Positions 36,862-46,300 of a stretch of 64,000 nucleotides of DNA are shown in pieces. Position 1 is the stretch's first letter. Each line of letters starts with the position of its first letter. Source of the stretch: Streptococcus suis (lineage in GTDB: Bacteria; Bacillota; Bacilli; Lactobacillales; Streptococcaceae); assembly GCA_029593505.1 (NCBI GenBank), contig JAKTNI010000004.1, positions 71,765-135,764 of the forward strand. The letters are read 5' to 3'. The notes under the pieces are model-generated. The model worked only from the letters and a program-made list of their open reading frames with translations. It did not search any database and was not told the origin of the DNA. The position numbers and the translations under genes are program-made.

Positions 36862-37560
36862 CTATTGATCAGTTAAAAGACTAACTACTTCCTGTTCAAA
36901 GTTAGGATCATGTAATTTTCCATTTGGTATGGCTTGTAATTTTTGATGATGTAACAGCACAACCTCATCACAGAGATCTTGTGCTAATTGTAAAATATGG
37001 GTTGACAGGATAATAATAGAGGTTTTCTTTGCTTCTCGGATCAATTGTTTGAACTCGTGAGCAGCTACTGGATCAAAGGACGTTAATGGTTCGTCTAAAA
37101 GGAGGACAGGTGGTTGAACAATCAATGATAGCAGGAGTTGGACCTTGTTTTGCATACCATGAGAGAAATCTTTGAGAAGGCGATGCTGATCTTCTTCTTT
37201 GATACCAACTAAGCTCAGCCATTCTTCTGGATTGGTAGAAGACTTGAGCTGGTCTTTGTGAATATCCATATAGAAACGAATAAATTCAAATGCAGTCATA
37301 AAAGCAGGAAGCTGTGGCTGAGTCTGGGTAAAACCAATTTCGGTATTCTGATAATCTCTTATTTGTCCCTCCTCAACAAAATGGATACTCCCTGTGTCTA
37401 GAGTAAGATTACGAGTGATACAGTTGAAGAGAGTTGTTTTACCAGCACCATTTCTACCCAGCAATCCATAAATTTTCCCTGTTTCAAAGGTAAAAGATGC
37501 TCCGTCAAGAATGATGGTTTTGTCAAATGTTTTAGAAATAGAAGAAAGTTGAAGCTGCAT
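36862..37560 (-). CDS. ABC transporter ATP-binding protein
   Basis: A 232-aa ATPase: Walker A GRNGAGKTT, Q-loop GFTQTQPQLP, signature FSHGMQNK (the second Gly position of LSGGQ is replaced by His, as in many ABC-2-type ATPases), Walker B VLLLDEPLTSFD and switch His in LSTHI. The start at 37560 follows AAGGAGG by 6 bp; upstream in-frame codons lack a site. It is the first gene of a two-gene exporter operon with the permease. Confidence 0.88.
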   Translation of the reverse strand: MQLQLSSISKTFDKTIILDGASFTFETGKIYGLLGRNGAGKTTLFNCITRNLTLDTGSIHFVEEGQIRDYQNTEIGFTQTQPQLPAFMTAFEFIRFYMDIHKDQLKSSTNPEEWLSLVGIKEEDQHRLLKDFSHGMQNKVQLLLSLIVQPPVLLLDEPLTSFDPVAAHEFKQLIREAKKTSIIILSTHILQLAQDLCDEVVLLHHQKLQAIPNGKLHDPNFEQEVVSLLTDQ

Positions 37561-37649
37561 AAGAAACCTCCTTGTCTGTTTGAATGTTATATATCTATCA
37601 TACAAAATGGTATACAAAAATTCAAGCGGAATTGGCTTGAATGTTTGTG

Positions 37650-38837
<1,188 letters not shown>

Positions 38838-38915
38838 TAAAATAGGAGAGAGTATCTGTTCTCTGTTCTTGTACATAGAAAATTGTGTGTTCTCTTGTTG
38901 CTATTTCTCCTTTAT

Positions 38916-38944
38916 TTGACAGGAATAGGCTTCTGTGGTAATAT
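38916..38944 (+). promoter_or_regulatory. Promoter of rocS
   Basis: TTGACA (38916-38921), 17-bp spacer, TAATAT (38939-38944). Its presence shows that the in-frame codons upstream of 38982 are not translated. Confidence 0.8.
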
Positions 38945-38981
38945 TTTTATGATACAAACTAGATACAGTACTGAGGATATT

Positions 38982-39476
38982 ATGGGAATTGAAAAAACAG
39001 TCAGTGAGCTAGCTGAGATTTTGGGAGTGAGTCGCCAAGCCATGAACAATCGGGTAAAGTCCCTTCCAGAAGAGTTCGTAGAGAAAAATGATAAAGGTGT
39101 AACCGTTGTTAATCGAGCTGGCTTAATTAAATTGGAAGAGATTTATAAGACGACCATTTTTGAAGATGAGCCGATTAGTGACGAAGTCAAGCACCGCGAA
39201 TTGATGGAAATTTTAGTAGATGAGAAAAATGCCGAAATTATTCGTTTATATAGTCAGCTAAAAGCCAAAGACAAACAATTGTCCGAAAAAGATGAGCAAT
39301 TGCGTGTGAAAGATGTGCAGATTGCTGAGAAAGATAAGCAATTGGACCAGCAGCAACAACTCACTCTTAAAGCTATGGCAGACAAAGAAACACTAAAATT
39401 AGAATTAGATGAAGTAAAAGCAAGAGCAGAGATTGTACAGACGAAAGGCTTTTTTGCTAGATTGTTTGGAAGATAA
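38982..39476 (+). CDS. rocS: RocS-like regulator of chromosome segregation (HTH + coiled coil + amphipathic helix)
   Basis: A 164-aa protein. An N-terminal helix-turn-helix (KTVSELAEILGVSRQAMNNRVKSLPEEF) is followed by a DUF536 coiled coil with repeats of the type KDKQLSEKDEQLRVKDVQI, and a C-terminal amphipathic segment GFFARLFGR that can attach to membrane. This layout and sequence match pneumococcal RocS, which binds DNA and membrane and links chromosome segregation to division and capsule synthesis; equivalence here is by similarity from memory. The ATG at 38982 follows GAGG. An own promoter and a terminator make it monocistronic. Confidence 0.85.
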   Translation: MGIEKTVSELAEILGVSRQAMNNRVKSLPEEFVEKNDKGVTVVNRAGLIKLEEIYKTTIFEDEPISDEVKHRELMEILVDEKNAEIIRLYSQLKAKDKQLSEKDEQLRVKDVQIAEKDKQLDQQQQLTLKAMADKETLKLELDEVKARAEIVQTKGFFARLFGR

Positions 39477-39482
39477 AAAAAT

Positions 39483-39519
39483 AAACATCAAGTTTACATT
39501 AGTAACTTGATGTTTTTCT
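39483..39519. terminator. Bidirectional terminator between rocS and the GNAT gene
   Basis: AAACATCAAGTT (39483-39494) with AACTTGATGTTT (39504-39515), A run on one side and T run on the other. It overlaps the last GNAT codons. Confidence 0.85.
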
Positions 39520-40056
39520 ATTTTCTAACCACTCGTTTCTAAGAATACCGTACTTGACAGAATCGTAATAGTATTCCTGCCAGTAGCGAACCTTACGGAT
39601 TTGTGCTTCCTTGAGCATACCAATTTTTTCAGCAGCTCGCATCATACGGAAATTGCCAGACCATGTCGTGAGACCGATGTGTTCTAGTTCAGAAATAGTT
39701 TCGAAAATTTCGTCAATCCATAGTAAGAGAGCCTGTGTACCGTAACCCCCATTCCAATAGTCTTGGTTGTAGATAACGATTCCAATTTCTAACCAGCGTG
39801 TTTTTTCATTTTCCCAATGTTTAGTGACAATTCCTATAGGTTTTTGGTTCACAAAGATTCCCCGGACTGTGTCCTTTAGGAGAAATGTGTAATCTTTGCT
39901 TGTACGAAAGATTTCAAAATCAGGGTACATCTGGTAGTCTTCAAAATAAGGAGCATCCCATTTTTTCCATTCAGGCAGAGTATGGCTATATCCAATTTGC
40001 CAAATCCTGTAAATATCCATGTCGGTTAGAGGTTTCAGGGTTATTTTTTCTTTCAT
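39499..40056 (-). CDS. GNAT-family N-acetyltransferase (RimJ/RimL type)
   Basis: A 185-aa acetyltransferase. The pattern RWLEIGIVIYNQDYWNGGYGTQALLLWIDEIFE..LEHIGLTTWSGNFRMMRAAEKIGM is the RimJ/RimL-type GNAT core, with the acetyl-CoA loop at NGGYGT. The substrate cannot be predicted. AAGGAG precedes the ATG and an extended -10 (TGGTATAAT on the minus strand, near 40084-40092) gives a short leader. The gene is divergent from the membrane GDPD gene. Confidence 0.85.
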   Translation of the reverse strand: MKEKITLKPLTDMDIYRIWQIGYSHTLPEWKKWDAPYFEDYQMYPDFEIFRTSKDYTFLLKDTVRGIFVNQKPIGIVTKHWENEKTRWLEIGIVIYNQDYWNGGYGTQALLLWIDEIFETISELEHIGLTTWSGNFRMMRAAEKIGMLKEAQIRKVRYWQEYYYDSVKYGILRNEWLENRKTSSY

Positions 40057-40142
40057 TAATAATCTCCTTGTTTTTAATAAGTATTATACCATATTTTAGG
40101 AATTATCTTGAAAATCGTGACGAAATATGGGAGACTAGAATT

Positions 40143-41903
40143 ATGAAAAAAATAAGATGCGAATTTCAAAGAATTTATTATAATTTAGATAAAATTCTTT
40201 TGCTATTTTTTACATTATTTACCATAATGGAGTTTGTATGGATTCCACTTAATTCGTGGATTTCGGAAGTGCTATTATCCATGACAAATTATGATTATTT
40301 GTCACCAACAAATCTATGGTCGGTTCTACTGGGAAATGGATTTGTTGCGATTCTGTTTCTTCTCTTATTTTTACTGAATGTAGCGATTGCTTATTTAGAA
40401 TTAGCTTTACTATTTACAGGTGTTTGGTATCTATTGGATGAGAATACCAAGCATTTACTAGATTATATGCGAAATATTAGAAATCATATGGTTGCTATTG
40501 TACAGCGCAGTAGTTTGCCAAAGTTCATCTTTCTGTTGTTATATTCAGTTCTTCTGTTGCCATTCTTACGAAGAATCTTAAATATCTATTATTTCAATAA
40601 AATTATCATACCACAGTTTATCCTAGAGTATTTTTCTAATACGACTTGGTTAGCGATATTTATCTTTTTTTGTTTCCTGCTTTTTTTCTGGCTCAGCTCT
40701 CGTTTGATGTATGCTTTGCCATACATTTATTTTGAGCATAAGAGTGTGAGAGAATCCATTGTTTATTCTTGGAATATGACAAGAGGACGTGAACAGCTTC
40801 GTTCTTTCTTCCGTCTTTTCTGGCTCGTTACATTTCCTATTCTCCTATTTTCAGGAATAGGTTTCTTACTTTATGGTTGGCAACGATTACTGGATGAATA
40901 TTTACCTAATGTTGCTCATACTTCTGCTCTTTTTTCCTATGTTTTACTAAAATTTTCGTTTTATGGAGTGATAGCTCTTTTTATGATGAATTTCGTCAGT
41001 CTGTTGACGGGTAAGGAAATACCGGTTTATCGTCGAAGAAATTTACGGCATAGATTGAGGTTCGCTATTTTACTACTATCCAGTTTTACATTTACTATTC
41101 AGGGGTGGATAGCCCTCACATTTCCGTTTGAAACGATGCCTGTTACCATTTCTCATCGTGGAGTTGATGATAGAAATGCTGTACAAAATTCAATTGATGC
41201 ACTGGAAAAAATTTCCAGATTAAAACCAGACTATGTGGAAATGGATATTCAGGAAACCAAAGACGGTCAGTTTGTGGTTATGCATGATACAGACTTGATG
41301 TTGTTGACAGGTCATTCTGGAGGAACACATGACTATACTCTAGCAGAATTAACAAGCATGACAGTGTCTGAAAATGGAATGACTGCCCAAGTTCCCTCGT
41401 TTGATGATTATTTAGAAAAGGCCGATTCTCTGGGGCAAAAATTATTAGTTGAAATAAAAGCAACTAGTGCTGACTCGCCAAATCTATCTCAACAGTTTGT
41501 TAAAAAATATGGGAAGAGATTGATTTTGAAAGGACATCAAGTACAATCTCTTGATTACAATATTATTGTTGATATTAAAAACTACGATGAACGGTTAGTT
41601 TCATTCTTTATTCTTCCCTTTAATAGTATTTATCCAAGAACAGCTGCAGATGGTTATACTATGGAATATACATCTTTGGATAAAAATTTTATGCTGAAGT
41701 CGTGGTTTAGAGATAAGTTAGTCTATGCATGGACACCAAACGATGAAGACAGTATGATGAGAATGATATTATTACAGGTAGATGGTATTATTACAGACAA
41801 CATGACAGAATTACAGTCTTTAATAAGAGAAATGCAAGATAATCGTCAATATGCTTACCTCTTTTTACTACAGTTTCAATCCTTGCTCTATCATTTTGAA
41901 TAA
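40143..41903 (+). CDS. Membrane-bound glycerophosphodiester phosphodiesterase
   Basis: A 586-aa protein with an N-terminal half of about seven or eight hydrophobic helices (the glycerophosphoryl-diester-phosphodiesterase membrane domain) and a C-terminal GDPD catalytic domain from about residue 330. The catalytic motifs are intact: HRGVDDRNAVQNS, then EMDIQETKDGQFVVMHD and a late WTPNDEDSMMRM. The enzyme would hydrolyse glycerophosphodiesters such as deacylated phospholipids or lipoteichoic-acid fragments outside or at the membrane. The frame is open far upstream across the divergent gene, but GGAG at 40131-40134 marks the ATG at 40143. Confidence 0.9.
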   Translation: MKKIRCEFQRIYYNLDKILLLFFTLFTIMEFVWIPLNSWISEVLLSMTNYDYLSPTNLWSVLLGNGFVAILFLLLFLLNVAIAYLELALLFTGVWYLLDENTKHLLDYMRNIRNHMVAIVQRSSLPKFIFLLLYSVLLLPFLRRILNIYYFNKIIIPQFILEYFSNTTWLAIFIFFCFLLFFWLSSRLMYALPYIYFEHKSVRESIVYSWNMTRGREQLRSFFRLFWLVTFPILLFSGIGFLLYGWQRLLDEYLPNVAHTSALFSYVLLKFSFYGVIALFMMNFVSLLTGKEIPVYRRRNLRHRLRFAILLLSSFTFTIQGWIALTFPFETMPVTISHRGVDDRNAVQNSIDALEKISRLKPDYVEMDIQETKDGQFVVMHDTDLMLLTGHSGGTHDYTLAELTSMTVSENGMTAQVPSFDDYLEKADSLGQKLLVEIKATSADSPNLSQQFVKKYGKRLILKGHQVQSLDYNIIVDIKNYDERLVSFFILPFNSIYPRTAADGYTMEYTSLDKNFMLKSWFRDKLVYAWTPNDEDSMMRMILLQVDGIITDNMTELQSLIREMQDNRQYAYLFLLQFQSLLYHFE

Positions 41904-42057
41904 AGAATTATCGTCTTACTCTTCAGTTAGTCTTATCGTTAGCGATAGAATATTGTCTAAAATATATAAACACGAAGATTTTGAAACTCAAATATTGAAA
42001 ACATGTGAAAAAAATCTCAAAACTAAATATTTTGTTCTAGCATTTTTGGTTTAAAAA

Positions 42058-42066
42058 TGATAGAAT
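42058..42066 (+). promoter_or_regulatory. Extended -10 promoter of fba
   Basis: TG-A-TAGAAT with no clear -35. AGGAGG stands about 9 bp before the fba ATG. The region 41904-42050 holds a small inverted repeat (TATCG..CGATA near 41935) and nothing else I recognise. Confidence 0.5.
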
Positions 42067-42115
42067 GAATGAGTATGAGGGAAAAACCTCTAAAAAATAT
42101 TAGGAGGCTATCGAA

Positions 42116-42997
42116 ATGCCATTAGTTTCAGCAGAAAAATTTGTCCAAGCGGCGCGTGATAACGGTTATGCAGTTGGCGGATTTAATACAAACAACCTTG
42201 AGTGGACTCAAGCTATCTTACGTGCAGCGGAAGCAAAACAAGCACCAGTTCTTATTCAAACATCTATGGGTGCAGCGAAGTACATGGGTGGCTATAAAGT
42301 TGCTCGTAACTTGATTGCCAACTTGATTGAATCAATGAATATTACAGTTCCAGTTGCTATTCACCTTGACCATGGTCACTACGAAGATGCACTTGAGTGT
42401 ATCGAAGTTGGTTATACTTCTATCATGTTTGACGGTTCACACCTTCCAGTAGAAGAAAACCTTGCAAAAGCTAAAGAAGTTGTAGAATTAGCACATGCAA
42501 AAGGTGTATCAGTTGAGGCAGAGGTAGGTACTATTGGTGGTGAGGAAGATGGTATCGTAGGTAGTGGCGAATTGGCTCCAATTGAAGATGCGGTAGCTAT
42601 GGTTGCAACTGGTATTGACTTCTTAGCAGCAGGTATTGGTAACATTCATGGTCCATACCCAGCTAATTGGGAAGGTCTTGATCTTGATCACTTGCGTAAA
42701 TTAACAGAAGCTGTACCAGGTTTCCCAATTGTATTGCACGGTGGTTCTGGTATTCCAGATGAGCAAATCCAAGAAGCAATTAAATTGGGTGTTGCTAAAG
42801 TAAACGTTAATACAGAGTGTCAAATTGCATTTGCAAATGCAACTCGTAAATTTGCAGCTGCATATGAAGCGAACGAAGCAGAGTACGATAAGAAAAAACT
42901 CTTTGACCCACGTAAATTCTTGGCTGATGGAGTAAAAGCTATTCAAGCTTCTGTTGAAGAACGTATTGATGTGTTTGGTTCAGCAAATAAAGCATAA
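42116..42997 (+). CDS. fba: Class II fructose-1,6-bisphosphate aldolase
   Basis: Zinc-dependent aldolase of glycolysis, splitting fructose-1,6-bisphosphate into glyceraldehyde-3-phosphate and dihydroxyacetone phosphate. 293 aa is the normal length. Motifs: AVGGFNTNN, HLDHGH (H83-H88, zinc and catalytic Asp85), VEAEVGTIGGEEDG, NIHGPYP, VLHGGSGIPD and VNVNTECQIAF. Codon use is strongly biased as in gapA and pgk. Monocistronic. Confidence 0.98.
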   Translation: MPLVSAEKFVQAARDNGYAVGGFNTNNLEWTQAILRAAEAKQAPVLIQTSMGAAKYMGGYKVARNLIANLIESMNITVPVAIHLDHGHYEDALECIEVGYTSIMFDGSHLPVEENLAKAKEVVELAHAKGVSVEAEVGTIGGEEDGIVGSGELAPIEDAVAMVATGIDFLAAGIGNIHGPYPANWEGLDLDHLRKLTEAVPGFPIVLHGGSGIPDEQIQEAIKLGVAKVNVNTECQIAFANATRKFAAAYEANEAEYDKKKLFDPRKFLADGVKAIQASVEERIDVFGSANKA

Positions 42998-43005
42998 TAC
43001 TATTC

Positions 43006-43034
43006 AGGTTTATCCGTAAGGATAAACCTTTTTT
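43006..43034 (+). terminator. Rho-independent terminator of fba
   Basis: AGGTTTATCC, loop GTAA, GGATAAACCT, then a T run. Between 43035 and 43230 (about 200 bp) I see no gene or element. Confidence 0.92.
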
Positions 43035-43233
43035 GAAAAATATGAATTATTTTTAGAGGTTTCTCGAACGATATTAACTGGTGAAAATATTCGTTGTCTT
43101 TGTATTTCTCTCACATTACTATTCCCCAAAAATGGTAAGTTGGTATTCGGAAGCATCAAATATTACATAATTCACTATTATATTTTGAAATCTATGCCTC
43201 TATTTTTATTGTTTGAAATTTATTAACTAGGAG

Positions 43234-43262
43234 TTGAAAGAATTTAGTTGAGTTGGTATAAT
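43234..43262 (+). promoter_or_regulatory. Promoter of the M26-like protease gene
   Basis: TTGAAA (43234-43239), 17-bp spacer, TATAAT (43257-43262), with TG one base before the -10 (extended -10). AAGGAAGTGA lies before the ATG at 43305. Confidence 0.8.
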
Positions 43263-43304
43263 GGAAAAGCATGCCAAAATTTTATTTAAGGAAGTGATAC
43301 TATT

Positions 43305-46300
43305 ATGAGACTCCTGTCTGGAATTAGTCAACATCGATATTCTCTTAGAAAAACATCTTATGGCTTGGTTTCTGCAACAATTGCTGGCCTCTTTTTAGTT
43401 CAATCATTGATTGTTGCTCAGCCAGTTGAAGCACAAATACCGGCTAAGATGATTAACTATCGTTATATTATGGAAGATGAATTAACTGCCGATGAACGAA
43501 AGTTGATGATTCATGATTTACCAAAATTAGTAGAAGAGACAGATGATACTTATTACTTGATTTATCGACCTACTGTAACCTCTTCAACGAGTCAGTTGTT
43601 GCTACCAGATACTGGAGAGAGCTTGACCAATTATTATATGGGTGCGTTGGTTGGAGTGAGTCTATTGCTTGTAGCTATAAAAAAAGGAAAAAATTTAAAA
43701 AAGGAACTATCAGGCATTATTATTGTGACAGCAACAGGGGTTTCTCTTCTATCCCCAACAGCTCTTTCTCTGACCAATCAGACTTTGGAGCAATACAATC
43801 AAGTTTTGTCTGCATCTGTTGGAGAGAATTTACCGGAGCCACTACAAATTGATGGTTATAGATATATTGGTTACATCAAAGATGCTCATATTTATCGAGA
43901 GAAAGAACATTCTGTGGTGCTAGAGGTGCCATCAGAAACAAGTAGTTCTGTGAAATCAGAGCTTTCAAGAATAACAGAAACTAGAGATATAGGCAGTATG
44001 GCCACTACTATATCTGATCATAGTCAATCAGGAGTTTCTGGAGAACGCTCCATCACTACTCGTACCTATACTGCAAATGGTCAAGTTTTAAAGACAGAAG
44101 AAGTTTCTAATGTTGTTACGAAAGCAACTGTTTCTGAAATTGTTCAGGTTGGTACCAAGGTTGAAACAGCGGTTCCTACTGATGCTCCTACCTATGAAGT
44201 TCCTAGTATTGAGGTTGTTGAAAGTGATACGATTCATACGGAACCTATCGCTTATGAAACAGTGGAAGTCGAGAATCCTCATCTTCTTTTAGGAGAGCGA
44301 CGCATTAGCCAATCAGGAGTTTCTGGAGAACGCTCCATCACTACTCGTACCTATACTGCAAATGGTCAGGTTTTAAAGACAGAAGAAGTTTCTAATGTTG
44401 TTACGCAAGCAGCTGTTTCTGAAATTGTTCAGGTTGGTACAAAGGTCAAAGAAGCACCGGTACTGACTATTTCTCAATTGATTAAGAATGAAAACTTAAA
44501 AATGGCGCAAGTGCAATTTTCTTTAGCAGATCCAACTAGAACTTATGTTTCAGCAGTAGCTCAGCTCTATCAAGGAAATCATTTAATTAGGGAAGTTCCA
44601 ATTACAAATTTGGCAATAGGATTGGATTTAACAGGATTAGACTATTATGTTGATTATACATTAAAGACTGTGGTGACTTATGATTTAGGAAATGGTCAAG
44701 AAAATCAGGAGCAAACGAGTATAAAGGACTTCCGTCTGGATTATAAGAAAATCGAAATAAAAGATATTGATCGATTGGAATTATATGGATTGGAAAATGG
44801 AAATTATCGTCGTTATATATCAATGGCTAGTCTTCCGCAGGATTTGGATCAATATTTTGTAAAAATTCAGTCTGATCGTTTCAAAGAGATACTATTACCT
44901 ATATCAGCTGTTGAAGAAGTCGAAGTAAATGGTCAATCAAAGTACAAATTTACAGTTGTTTTTGATGAATTGGTACAAGAAAATAATGCGAGTTACCAAG
45001 ACAATTATACTTTTTATATAGAAAAACAAACTACCAGTCAATCTGGCGTATATACTTCTTTTAAAGAGTTGGTCGCGGCTATTGAAGCAGATCCAACAGG
45101 AACTTATATTATTGGTGCCGATATGACAGCTGATGAAATCAGTCTGTCAGATACTGCTCTTTCTTATATTAGCTCACCATTTACAGGTAGTTTAACAGGA
45201 AGTTATAATGGTCAATCTTATGCAATCTACCATTTGACTCGTCCGTTATTTGATACTCTCAATGGTGCAAGGGTTAGTGATCTTGATTTGATTGATGTAG
45301 CTATAGCAGTTGATGAGGAGAATATTGGATCACTCGCGAGGATAGCCACTGCCAGCCAACTTAGTAATGTTTCTGTAGAAGGAAGTATTTCTGCACGTGC
45401 CAATATTGGAGGTATTGTATATTTAGCCAATAAGGCAACAAAAATTACCAATAGTTCTTTCACAGGACAATTGATAGGTATCGGTGCTACACATGCTTCA
45501 AATATCGGGGGTGTCGTCGGATATGCAACAGATAATGACACCATACTCAATCAGGTTCACGCAAACTCAGCCATTTCCCTTTCTGCTAATAGAGGTTATC
45601 GCGTAGGTGGTATGGTTGGACATCTTACAGGTAATGCGACTTTGCGAAATGGTGTAGCAACAGGCTCTATTGTTAACCTGACGACGGCTGGTCACGTTGG
45701 TGGAGTAGTTGGGTCAGTTTACTCGGGTGGAACTGTCAATAATATTGTTAGTTCAGTTCGAGTTGTTAATGGTGATAAGATTCATGGAGATACTGCTTAT
45801 AGCAAAGCACCGATAACGAATACCTTTGTAACTAGTCAATCTGACGGTGCAAATGATTCATGGAGTACCGCTATATCGGATGCCGATGCAGCAACACGAG
45901 TTGCTGCTATGGAGATTTCAACTAATCTTTCAGATAGTTTAATAAATCAAGCTGTTAATTTTTATAGTGTTGACTATAGCCAAGTAGCAGGTGCAAAAAT
46001 ATCTCACACAACAGCTTATAAAAACATGGAAAAATTACTTCCTTTCTACAATAAAGAGTATCTAGTTTACTATGCTAATAAGCTGAATTTAACTGATAAG
46101 TTAAACCAGACCTTGCTATTAGATGTCGTACCTATGGTTGACAACCAGATTGTAACAGATCCATATAGTCAAAAACGATTTATTAACCGCATTATGTTAC
46201 ACTATGCGGATGGAACGGTTGAGTACTTGGATGTTGCGTTTAAGGAAGATTTCAAAAATAATCACATTGCTGATTATACAATTATAGGAACAGATCTACT

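Noticed and set aside
38883-38981. Upstream start giving RocS an N-terminal membrane segment
   Set aside because: A consensus promoter (38916-38944) lies inside this stretch, so it is not in the mRNA; the hydrophobic run is spurious.
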